From Sitta carolinensis (lineage: Eukaryota; Chordata; Aves; Passeriformes; Sittidae), in the NCBI GenBank assembly GCA_032173965.1, contig JAVUNC010000004.1, positions 25,025,001 through 25,089,000 on the forward strand: a DNA stretch of 64,000 nucleotides, given 5' to 3'. The notes under the pieces were generated by a model that was not told the DNA's origin, made no database searches, and saw only the letters and a list, made by a program, of their open reading frames with translations. Position numbers and translations under genes: made by a program. Shown here in pieces: positions 1 to 11,385 of the stretch (positions are counted from its first letter, which is position 1; every line of letters starts with the position of its first letter).

Positions 1-3000
1 ATGGCCATTCACCTTACTCGTAAATTATAATTGTGTTGCAGATTTTAGAAAGCTCAGAGAGCTAAATAGAGGCAAAGTAAGCGAGATAGTCCTGATGTGG
101 GCCATAGAGTTAAAAAGTTGCAGACAATCCTTGCTGTCAAGTGTGACCAGCAGTATGTCATCTCAATAGTATAATCATGTTGCTTCAGTATTAAGGTTTC
201 ACAGTAACTTTGTTAGTTTCTGTTGATATTTAGCACAACTGTGGTGAGGTGTATGGAACATATCCAGCTTTCCTATGAACCATTTTTTGGTTTTGTATTA
301 GTTTCATCTCAATGGAAGCTGTCACACAGAGTTAAAAGGGAAATGTAGTTGCTCCTGCAGCATCATTGCTGTTGAGCAAGTTCATACCAGGTTTCAGTAA
401 GTTCCCCAAAAGTTCTTACAAAAATCACCAAAAATATTTGGTGATTTCTCAAATGGCTTAATTTGAGTCTGACCTTTTACAGGTTGTTACCATAATGCCC
501 TTGTACTAGATTGCTGTTAGAATAGATGGTAATAGTAGTTCTGTGGGCTTTTAAGCTGTTTCTCTAAAATAGTTTAAAACCAAGCAATTTATAAGCAATT
601 AGAATGACCCTGCAAACACCTACATGCATGATATGTGCTGTCTATAATTAATTTTGTTCAAGGAACTTTAACTGAACTACTTCAATTTTTGGCATTACAA
701 TAAATAGGAAGGACCAGATCCCTCTGCCTTCTTGTTTCTGCAGTTATCAAACATGTCTAATTTTACCTTGGTGCTTTTTCTAGTAAAATAGTTTGCTCCT
801 TGTGTTTTTTTTTTTTTTTAATTATTATTTTTTTTATTATTATTATTTTTATTTTAATTTTTATTTATGCACATCCTAGAGTAATGGTATTAGGAAAGAA
901 TAAGGCTGACCATTCCCCAGTGTACAAAGGAAGTTCATCCCCCAGTGTACAAAGGAGGTGTTCTGTAGGATGTGTTATCTGTAATGAAATGTCCCAGTTG
1001 ATCCTTTCTGCTGAGGATGACCACGCAGCCTGTCAGGTACTGGTCCTGCTAAAATCCTGTTTCCTTGATCAATGATAAGAAAAGCTGAATCGCAAGGATG
1101 AGAGAGCTCTCAGTGATGCATGTAACTGCACGTGTGCCAGCTTGCAACACTGTAGTTGTGTTATTCTCTGCCATCTGCCACTGCAAAAAGAGAGAACCAA
1201 ACAGGATTAGAAGAAAGCAAGGAGAAGATATCTAACCTGTCCCAAGGCTGTGTTGTGTTATTATGTAGCTCTTGTTTCTATTTACTGCAAGAGCTGCTTC
1301 TCAGCATAAAGTAATGAGCTAGGTAATAAAAGTACATTCTGTGGACATTAAGGCAAGTGATGTGAAAAGTACAGCTTAAGATTTTAGTATACAGAACTGT
1401 TAAAGAGGGGTGTTAATTTTCTAGGAAACTAAGCAGTACATCCTGAAGCATTCACAATTTGCTTTACCCTTGAAAAAAAAGATTAATCTAACTTAATTGC
1501 TTGCTCAGATATCCTTTGTTAAGAAGATGAAATGTGCTTTAATTCACCTTTGAAAAGGAGGAAAGATTCCTGAGCTTTTTCGTAGAAGAATAGGTGGCTA
1601 CAGGATCACAGACTCCATCTTCAGTTTAACAGTTTCATGCAGAGATTGGAAATTAAAATGCAGACATCTTTGTATTTGATCTTTGCTGTTTTTCAGGAGT
1701 AACCAGACCATTTGCAGCTCCAACAGGAGCAGCAGCAGGACTTGGCCAGCAGCTGCTGGTGCCCTGTGAAGGGGTGGGGAGTTTTTCCTGGCCCTACCGA
1801 GTGTGAGCACACACCTAGAGAACCTTTCTAATGACGAGTTGGTGAGCCCGACTGTTGCTAGGAAAAGTAGTGTTCATTTGCTATTCTACCAAGCAGTTCT
1901 TTTATCTCCTGAGCAAAAAAGTTGACTAGATAGGAAAGAGTATTCCCACCTGCTTGATGCTGCCTGTGGCTATGCTGGAAAACAAAATGCTGTTTTCTTT
2001 CTTTTCTTCCCCTTCCTGCTTTTTAAAAAGTCTTTTAAAGTAGAGTAAAGTCACTTTGTCAAATGCACAGTATGGATTAATTAGTCAATGTTTGTTCAGA
2101 GCTTTGGATGTCTTAAGCCTTATTAGGAATGAGTGCTGAATTTTAGTCTTCTTCTTGTATTGACTTGATTATGAGCAGCATCTTGATGGAAAAGTTTTTT
2201 ACTGTTTGAGTCAGATGCAATTCAGGATTTTATTCTCAAAGTTTGTGCATATTTTTATACACATTTATCATTTATATTTGCGTATTATGTGACAGAGATT
2301 GAAGTAACTATATTTTCAAAATCATTGAAGTATTTTATATGAAAAAAACCCCACATTTATGTTTCTATTTTATTTTTGTCATCTTTAGACCAGTCAAGAG
2401 ATTTCATAGGTATATGAATATTCTATAGTACTATTTGAACATCCACAGGCCAAGGAGAGAACTACTTTTATCAGTAGAAATTAAAATATCCTTGCAGTAG
2501 TAGTGTTAGCATTGGTATGTTTGAATGATTTTTCTCATTATATTACATTGTCTTCTATTAGTACGATACAAGAGCCAGAGTAAAAAATTACTTTAAAATT
2601 GTTTTTGGGAAGAAAAGTTAAATTCTTATGGGAATTGTCTATATTTAGATGAAGAATTTGAGATTAATGCCATCATTTTGAATTGAGCAAGAGCAGAGTT
2701 GTTCCTTTTATGTATTGTCATAGTTCTTTTTTGAGGCAAAGAGACTGGAGAGGTGTAATTCTAAATATGATGCTTCATTATTTTATATTTATGGTTTTTA
2801 GAACTTGAAGGATGTTATTTGAACAAATGTTCCTTGATGTCTTGTAGTAGATAATGCAATTTAATGTAATCTGTATATTAAGTAATCTCATTCCTCTACA
2901 GATTTTATGTCACCTATTATCACGTAAAAAATTGCATGAACTCATGTAATTGAATGGTTTCCACGGGACTTATCTAAAATGATATTGATAGCTTTGTGCT

Positions 3001-3618
3001 CAGCTGTGAAGAAAAATGTTTGATTACATCTATATACATTAGAAGATTTCATTTTATTGGTGGAGTTGGTAGTCTGTAGGTAGACAAGAGAAAGTCTTTT
3101 TTATACAAGCAAAGTATACTTCATTTTACAACCTGAAGAATTGAACTTCAGTGCTGAAGCAAAGTATAGGTGTAGCACTATACTTTGGGAGAACAAGAAT
3201 GTGAACCCAAGTAAAGATATATGTATTTCTATTTTTTATGCTGATCAGGCAATCAATTTATGTACATTTGTGAAAGATTTTAAATTACCATGTTTTCTTC
3301 ATTTATAATACTGTGGGGTCCAAAATTTTGTTCTTTATATCATCTTATCTTTAAAGCCATTATAGAATAAGTTGAAAAAAACTTAAATCAGGGCAGTTAC
3401 ACACTTCTCTTGAGTTTGTGCCTGTAAAGCACATATATGTACAAATGCAAGTTCGTGTAATATAAAATCCAAAGCTAGCAGTGAGAAATACTAGGCTTTT
3501 ATTTTCCTCACTTTGAGTATGTTTGGAAAATTTATTTTGTTCAATATTTCTGTTTGCAGAGAAGATAGAATTACTGACCCAATATGTTAAGAAATTGCTC
3601 TTCTGTTTTTTTTTTCAG
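1..3618 (+). other. PRIM2: PRIM2 intron (3' part; upstream exons outside window)
   Basis: The window opens inside an intron. No stretch encodes the residues that precede the first visible exon in PRIM2 (the segment ending MDPDK in the human protein), so that exon must lie upstream of the window. The intron ends in a long T-rich polypyrimidine tract and CAG at 3616-3618. It contains a T/A-rich low-complexity stretch at about 805-865 and a 17-bp direct repeat at 915-931 and 940-956. I see no interspersed repeat that I can name. The 91-residue frame at 800-1075 is produced by the T-rich run and is not a gene. Confidence 0.8.
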
Positions 3619-3744
3619 TTTGACAAAGGATATGCTTACAGCATTCGCCACAGCTATGGGAAAGAAGGAAAGAGGACTGATTATACCCCATACAGCTGCA
3701 TGAAGATTATCATGTCCAATCCACCAAGTCAAGGGATTATCATG
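3619..3744 (+). CDS. PRIM2: PRIM2 exon (Fe-S domain, first cluster Cys visible here); contains a 1-base frame break
   Basis: PRIM2 is the p58 large subunit of DNA primase. It pairs with PRIM1 in the nuclear DNA polymerase alpha-primase complex and helps start RNA primers for replication. This exon begins [17 protein letters not shown] and runs to SNPPSQG, closely matching the family. It carries the cysteine at 3697-3699 (motif YSC), one of four [4Fe-4S] ligands in the C-terminal domain; it corresponds to human C367. The acceptor is TTTCAG and the donor is GTGAGT at 3745. In known PRIM2 proteins PSQG is followed by DYHG, with the last Gly codon split across the junction. Here the G run at 3733-3735 is one base short, so the frame reads IIM and the exon is 126 rather than 127 nt. 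The downstream exons keep the reading phase that the full-length exon would need. This suggests an assembly error or a recent mutation rather than an old pseudogene. Confidence 0.93.
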
Positions 3745-4564
3745 GTGAGTTCCTTAAGGGGAAAATCCCCAAGCATTTACAAACAGCAGAATGACTTGGC
3801 TAGACTAGAGTAGTCTCTTAAATTATGTATTTAATTTCCAGACCATAGTGGTCTTGAACTGTTCTCTTTAGATCAGACTTGATAACTGCTGTTTTTATGT
3901 ATGTTGTCATGCAGTTCAAAGAGACTTTATATTTGCAGATGCTTTAAGAAATGACCAATTAGACGTGTTCTGAGATATGAATTGAATCGTATAGGAAGTC
4001 TGAAGTTTGCTAGGGTATTTTAAAAACTCCTACAACTGTATGACAAAACTAGAAAACTTGCACTTGCTTCAATGTTATTATGCTAATACTAAGCCATTCG
4101 TTCAGTTGTGTCTCAAAACTCACTCTAGGACAAAAAAAATTTCACTTAGGTGGTGGAACTTTCTAAGGTACTTCTAAGGTGTTATTTTTACAATGGACTG
4201 TGCTTTTAAAGACCAGTTGTCTCTCATTACTTTTATTTTCTTGGGATTTTTCCACTGCTGTTAAATGTACCAACACTGTCATTGTTAGTAAGGAACTAAC
4301 TTAAACTCTTTTCCAGTCAGTGAATAAGAATTGTGGCCTGTTTATGGTGGGATATTTTATGTGACTCTTGAGCCTGTGGTGCCCTGATAACTCTGCAGTA
4401 GAGTAATTATTTAAAGAAAAAAGAAGAAAAAGCAATTGTACACATGGGTAATTAACTTTCCTATTAATAAGCTGTTAGACAATTAGGAACAGCTTAGCTG
4501 GTCTCTTGAGTGCCTTACTGCACTAACTCCTGAGTAAACAGCCTTGTTTATTTTTTACTGTCAG
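3745..4564 (+). other. PRIM2: PRIM2 intron, 820 bp
   Basis: This is a GT-AG intron between two recognised PRIM2 exons, with donor GTGAGT and acceptor CTGTCAG. It is AT-rich. I see no repeat or RNA gene in it. Confidence 0.9.
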
Positions 4565-4647
4565 GGTGCCCATTCCGCCACAGTGATCCCGAGCTACTGA
4601 AGCAAAAGCTGCAGTCATATAAGATCCCTCCCAGTGGAATAACTCAG
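4565..4647 (+). CDS. PRIM2: PRIM2 exon (second visible Fe-S cysteine)
   Basis: Read with the first two bases completing a split glycine codon, the exon gives [19 protein letters not shown] and then IPPSGITQ. This is nearly identical to mammalian PRIM2 over the same span. The cysteine at 4567-4569 (motif GCPF) is the next [4Fe-4S] ligand, corresponding to human C384. The exon is 83 nt (2 + 27 codons), flanked by CAG and GTGAGG. If the upstream exon is spliced exactly as shown, the missing base makes this exon read out of frame and stop at TGA 4598-4600. The conserved frame is open throughout, so selection has kept it intact. Confidence 0.93.
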
Positions 4648-7600
4648 GTGAGGCATGTTTTGCTTGACACTTTCATTAATAAGGTGCTGCTTTTCAATTT
4701 TACTTTCTATTCGTGTAGGAATGCCATATGCAGTTTGTCAGTATGTATTGTGAAATATTTCTTCTCATAAAAGGTTTATACCAGAATTTTGGCTTTCTGG
4801 CTGCAATGCTCCCATTGATGTGATGATTATCATCACCACCTTTTACTGTTTAATATTATTACTAGGTTTATTTGTATAGTGAATACAATCCAGCCTTTTT
4901 TATATTTTGTTTTATTGCATTGTGATTAGAAAAGACGTTTAAATGAATCTGGCAGTGTTTTAGAGAATTTATTTTTAATCTTGCAGTGACTTGTGGATGA
5001 CTACTGTGTAGTCAGTACACAAATGTAATGCTATTCTGTAATAAACTTCTAAACCCCATACAGTCCCTCTTATCTTTTGTGCTAACTTCCTCTGAACAAC
5101 AAAAGCACATAAAACGCCTAATGAAATTAGGCAGAAATTTTGATCAGCTTTTAAAAAATGTCAACTTAAATTGAAAATCTATCTTATATAGCAAAAACAA
5201 TGTAGGAATTAGAACTTTGAGATATTTCCCGAAGAACTGTGTCTCCCACTGCTTGCTCTAGCAAGAGCTTAAGGCAGTAAGCGGTTGTCATCAGTTTCAT
5301 TGAAAGAAGATGTACTGGTGAGATTTAAGCTGAGGCCAAACAGTTCCGTGTATTGACTGGCTGGAACATGCTTTAGGTCCATAGGAAAAACCTGCTTTAA
5401 CTTGTCCTTAGTTCATATGGAATGTCACCATTGCTTGTCAGACATCAACAAACTTGTGCTAGGTAGAAAAGCATGTGAAAGTTCCAGTTAAAGCAGTCTC
5501 CCTTGGAAGGATTAATTAAGATACAAATTAAAAGAGAATAGTTTTAAGGAGTTTATTGTTCACAATAGTAATTCTTGACAAATTCCTGAAATACTTATAC
5601 TATTTCCTAGGAGTGTTTTAGGGTTTTTTGGGGATTTTTTTCCTATTTTCTTCTCGTTCATGTCAATAAACATCTATATCTCTGACAGGCCCTAAAGATC
5701 TTTCCTTTCACTTTTTTCCCATATATATATATCAAGAATTGATGCTGGGCTGGGATTTTTATCCTTCTAATCATTGAATAGATTGGTGAGGATTTACTGG
5801 CTTAGATGCCCTGCTGTATGTGTGGGTAGGATTTAGTAGTGGTTATTTCTTCAGTGAATTTGCACACTAAGACAGAATCTTTACATTTAATGTAGTTCCT
5901 TATTTAATGTGAATTTTTATTTTATTTTTGTGTGTGTATTTAGGTTTATTGTTTGGGTTTATTTTCTTTTGTAAAGTAGAATTTGGATTCACTAGCAGTC
6001 TTATATTTTCTTATCAAAAATGACTGAGAAAAAAATGTCTCCTTTACCATCTTCTATGCCCAGAAATGGATGTTGTCCTGTCCATGACTTCAGTGGTGTT
6101 TAAGTGCAATCAGGGTAAAGGGCTCTTCAGTGTCTATTCCTAGTGTTAAACCAAAAAACCCCATAAAATTATATATCCTTCATGCAAAACCTAATCAAAA
6201 TAAAATAACGTAACATAAAATATGGGTTGTGCCTGCGTTCTAATGTAATCTTTTATATTAGACAGTCTTTGAGATATTCAGGAGGAGAAGACGAAAAAAA
6301 AATAGTTGTCATCTGTCTCCAGATAGATTATTGTCATTATTGCTGCTCCTCCTTTTTGCGCCATTTTCATGGTCCAGTAAGGATTGTGTGGCTAAAAACA
6401 GTCTGGGATCCTTCAGTCCAGACAGTGGCTTTTAGGAGTCTTCTCTGATGTTGATGACAGTTGCTGAGTATCAGAAATGGCTTTTTTTCTTTGTCTCTGT
6501 GGCTAGATATTAGGGGTCTCATGTGGTCTTTCAGTGGTCTCATGAAACTACATTTCCAGTAGATTGGTCTCAAGACTGACATTCATTCAAACCATGCCCT
6601 TTGACTCCTACACTTCCTGTTAACTCCAGGTCCAACAAGAGCTCCCTTACAAACTGGTAGATACCTATTCTTAATGAATGGTTCAAAGCTTGACCTTTCA
6701 GCTACGTATTTTGATAAATGGCATGTTTTTTCTGGGACTCAGGACCTCTTATGCTTGTTCCTTGCTCTGTTCCAAAATTCTGGGAATGATGCATAATTTT
6801 TCAAACATCTCTTTTGAATTTAGTTACACACTGATGAATTGGTCCCCCACTGGGATTTTCATCTCTTGGTTTAGAGTACTCATGTCTTTCCTCCAAACCC
6901 ACAAACAAGTCCTTCCTTGTCTTTGAAGCTTGTTCCTCATGGCTATTATGTGAGCCACGATGGGGGATAGTGTCTAGCCCTAATGGCTGTGGTTTTACTC
7001 AGGATGCTCAGTTTTCTAGTGTGGGTCTCAGCCTTCTGTTTCTGGAGCTGTCCATACTCTTGACATGCACCCTTTCCTTTAAGGTTCATAAGGGTTTCTG
7101 AGTTTTTCCAATGCAGATAAAGCATTTGACTGCTGCGTGGTAGGAACAAACCCCATCCTAAAGGGCTTTTTCACAAGACTGGGTGTGAAAAAGGAAAGCT
7201 GGACCTTGTGATGATGGTACAGAGCAAATACTGCCAGACCTCACGTGACTTCAGTAGTCAGTCTGAGCATTAGACTGCTTTCATTGCATTCATTTTGTAA
7301 TACTGTCAGTAATGAAAAAAGTGATCAAAGCCTTTGAATACATGAATCTGCTTGCTGTGAAGTATTTGGATCCAACCTGTTGTTCCAGTCTAGATTTTCT
7401 GAGGCTGTAACTTGTCTAGGATTGTATCTGCTGAAGTAATCATCTCAAAGTAATGCAGCAGATTACTTACAGGTTTTACCTAGTTATCCTAGTGCTTAAA
7501 GCAGAGACCTAATCCTGATGTTTATTCCAAAAACTGAATTATTTAACTTGTATTAATTTCACATTTTCCTTAGGTTATAGTATATATTTGTGATAGTAGC

Positions 7601-10600
7601 TTTTTTTTGGTTTGTTTTCCTTTAAATGCATCTTGAAGAAAGAAGCATCAACTGAGCATCTAATGTGTGAATGTATAAGTGAATAAGCATTTGAATTTAT
7701 AGTATATAATTTTTCATTTCTCTCTCTGGTATACTGCTAATTAGGTAAAATCTTAATGAAATCAGGTTTGATAACAGCTAATCATTTTGAAGAATATAAA
7801 GATTAAAGTATATATTAAGGTATGTTTTAACATACGAGACATTGAACAAGTGCAGGACAAGGGGAAATGACTTCAAACTGGAAGAAAGTGAGGTTTAGAT
7901 TAGATATAAGGAAGAAATTCTTTACTTCGAGGGTGATGAGTCACTGGAACAGGTTGCTCAAGGAAGTTGTAGATGTCCTATCCCTGGAAGTGTTCAAGGC
8001 CAAGCTGGATGGGACATTGAGCAATCTGGTCTAGTGAAAGGGGTCTCCACTCAGGGCAGGTGGGTCTGAACTAGATGATCTTTAAGGTCCCTTACAACTC
8101 AAACCGTTTTATGATTCTGTGATAAATACATCTGTTGTGATGTGTACTGAATGCACTGTAATGTGTTGCCTGCACATCTTACATATGGGGAGATAAAAAT
8201 GATAAGCTTTGAATTAGTTATTTCAAAATATCTATTATTTGTTTCAGAAAGTTTTCTTGGAGAAATTACCTTTTTCCCAAATCATGTCAATCACAAAAGC
8301 AAAAAGTAGTAAAAATTTCTTGTTCTACAAACAGGAGAAACAGAGAGTCCAGACTAGTTCTTTCTGCTTTTCTATTAGGAGTAAAAGCATTTCTTTAGGG
8401 AAAAATACTTAAGTTAATGAACAGCAGATAACTTCAGAAGAAGGCTTGTTCTTTCTAGTAGAATTTGTTTCTTAATTTAAAAATCTCTTTTTTCCTATAA
8501 CTGGGTTAAATGAAAGGTTTTGAGTCACTCACTGAACTTTGAGTAATATTCTTCAACAGATTTAGTGTTTTGGAGGGTTGGAGATTCTTCACAGAGATGG
8601 AAATAAATAAACCAGTCTGTGCCTATACCTCTGATATGGCTATATGTTTCTATGAATATAAAAAAATTCCATCAAAACACGAAACAAAGAACTGTCAAAC
8701 CTGCAAAAAATCCCACCACAAGACCACCATGGTGAAAAAAACCCTAACACTCTCCCTGTTGATCTAATATTTAAAGTTGCAAGTTATTGCTATCCATAAA
8801 AATAGTTTCCCATGCAGCTAAAGAAACTTTCTGGGAAAAGTTAGAAATTAATCATCCATAACTGAGTCTATAGTAGAAAGATTTTCGTGATAAGTTAATT
8901 CTGCAATGAAAAAAACCCAAACTCAGTTTGAGTAAGTTGAAAATAACAGTGGATAATTATAGAGCCCCAACTATCCTGCTATGCAACATCTTTACTTTGA
9001 GTGCTGAGGATCTGTAAAAGCAGGTGGCTGCATACATCTGCCAAACATCATCTCAGCCTCATTAGCAATCAGTACAGCAACATCAGAAATGCAAGTTGCA
9101 GATGGCAGTGAAGAAAAAGGCACATAAAGACTAGCAGGAAAAGTCCTTGAGTATGTACCTTTACTTACAAAATAAAGCAACGCAGTATAAACGGCTTAAT
9201 GTATGTAGAGGCAAAAGACTGCTGCTATGAATTAAGCTTTGAGTGGAGGTCTGTTTCTGGGAAATACAAGGGAAAAACAGCTGCAAGCTTGCTTTCATTA
9301 TGGGCAGAAATGTTGTAGAAAAGATAATATTCATTAGAGATGGTAAATGTTTTATTTTAATAGAGGACTGTTAGTTTCTCTCACACAGAGGACTCCATTC
9401 TAGCTGGGCTCCATTCTATTGCAGTGTTTAACCTTTCTTGTTTCCTCTTAGCAACATCTTCTTCCCTGACAAAGCAAATTAATCTACTAAAGCTATTCTT
9501 CTTTAAATATGTTAAATGTACCCCTTATTTCCCCTCCCTTTCATATATGTAGAAGGTGAACCTGGTCCCCAGTGATGTGGCCAGTTGAAACTAACATATA
9601 TACTAACTTTTTTTAATCTCTTAGCATTCATACTAAGAATCTGTCCATATCTGAGTTTGTTTGTTCACTTAAGATTCTGAAATTTAAAATGTATTTACAC
9701 CTAAATTTAGAAAATGTTTTCTTTTTATAATTTTATTACATGTAATCTTGATTAAATAAAGAAGGATGTTGGGAAAACCTCAAATTTATGAACTGGATTG
9801 AATTAGATGACTTATTTCAACTGGAAAATTCAGGTTAGACAGGTCTGAATGCTACAGAATATCATGTATAGTTTTTTTAACTAACAAACAAACAAATAGT
9901 TATTCTGATAATTACTCCGTATTAGGTGGAAAATACTTTTTGAGAAAGTATATACATATAACATGGTTAGCATTTTCTTTAAAGTAGAGATGGCTCTTTT
10001 GCATGGCATAGATTATATTGTAAGGAACAAACAAGCAAATGTAAGGCAATATGATATCGAAGTGTTTAGAATAGATGAGTTTTTTCAAACCTTAACTACG
10101 AATTTCTTCGGTTAGTTTCAAGGAGAGAGGAGAAAAGAAATGGAAATATATGTATGTACACAGATAGTGACAGATTTCAGACTTCATTGCCTAGCTGGTC
10201 CTGGCCTTTCTGTTTTACTGAAGGTTTAACAGGAGGTGGCAAGAGGGATAGAAATGTAATCATCTGGGCTATTACAGAGAAATAATGGGGCTAAGTACTT
10301 TCCTGGCAGTGTGTTGCTGTTTTTATCCATTCAGCAAATGTAATTTATTTATATATCTGTCAATAAATACAAGGCAGCATCCAATAATGAGTACAGCAGG
10401 GATTTAAGCTGTGTATTGCTGTGTTTGACACAAAGGTCAACCTTGGGAAATGGCTTGAAATTAACATTTCTTGAAAACTATTTTTCCTTCTATTGAGGCT
10501 ATCTCTTAATTCCAGCAATTTTCTCTGTTTGATAAGTAGAGAGAGCATACATTTTTATTATATAAAGGGGGGAGGAGGTAATGAAACTTTAAAATATTTC

Positions 10601-11316
10601 AACCAGCATTGCATTCTGGTGATAAGAATGGGACTTCATGCCGCACAGAAGAGATTACCTGAAGTAGAATTGGAAAGCAAATTATATTTACAAAAGATGG
10701 CATGATTTTCCTAATACGTGTTCAAAACAGCCTATTCACTCACATATTCTGCTGAGCTTGACTAGAAATAGCTTCATTTCAAAAAGGACAAATCTGATTG
10801 AAGGTAAAAGCATTCCCCGCTCACAGATAGATACTTGTCTAAAGGATTTGCATTAAATTTTCTTGATGGGAGCACAGTAGTATTTTACTGTGCATCTGCA
10901 TGAACTGGTAATGTGAAAAATAAAAATACAAATCGTGTCCTTGATTGCTTCATGCTTCAACCACTTGAATTGCTAGATTTATGTCTGCAATTACGGAAGA
11001 GATGTTGTAATATGATAGTTTGACAATAACTGTCACAATTATATTACCAAAATATAGATTCAACTTATTCTTGAAGTTAAAAGTATTGAAATTACATTTT
11101 AAGGGTCGGGTGTGCCTTCCTGTGGTTTTATCTTGTCTTTAACGTAGCCAGGGCATTTTAAAATGTTGTCAGTTATTAGTAGGATTCTCAGGTGTCATGT
11201 GCTGCAAGTGCCCATGAGCTGTTGTACCAGACTGTCATGGAGTACGTTGTTGAAAGTATCAGTAAGCTGAATGTGTGCTGCTTGTGAACCTGTCACATTC
11301 CTCTCCCCTCCTGTAG
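4648..11316 (+). other. PRIM2: PRIM2 intron, about 6.7 kb
   Basis: This is a GT-AG intron (GTGAGG to CCTGTAG). Protein continuity across it is complete compared with the family, so no exon is missing inside. It contains a sense-oriented CR1 LINE tail at 7846-8123. The short frames at 6227-7149 and 8570-9180 have no recognisable content. The rest is AT-rich, unique-looking sequence. Confidence 0.85.
7846..8123 (+). mobile_element. CR1 LINE, 5'-truncated 3' end
   Basis: This is a 3'-terminal fragment of a chicken-repeat-1 type LINE. The diagnostic series in order is: GGACAAGGGGAAATGACTTC, a block with TTTAGATTAGATATAAGG and AAATTCTTTAC, CCCTGGAAGTGTTCAAGGC, and GATGATCTTTAAGGTCCC. It closes with TTATGATTCTGTGAT. 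The copy is about 280 bp, lacks all coding sequence and is not mobile. It lies inside a PRIM2 intron in the same orientation as the gene. Substitutions from the usual CR1 tail are scattered, which suggests an old insertion. Confidence 0.92.
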
Positions 11317-11385
11317 GTCGTGGAGCTGGTGAAGGGCATGCATTACCAACTGGCCTGTCAGAAGTACTTTGAGTTGACACATGAT
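11317..11385 (+). CDS. PRIM2: PRIM2 exon (third visible Fe-S cysteine)
   Basis: The exon is 69 nt (23 codons), reading VVELVKGMHYQLACQKYFEL and then THD. This matches the human ILDLVKGTHYQVACQKYFE region. The cysteine at 11356-11358 (motif ACQKYF) is the last of the four cluster ligands, corresponding to human C424. The acceptor is CCTGTAG and the donor GTGAGT. Both boundaries are phase 0, so the exon could be skipped without shifting the frame, but that would remove a cluster ligand. The overlapping minus-strand frames at 11195-11497 are shadows. Confidence 0.93.
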
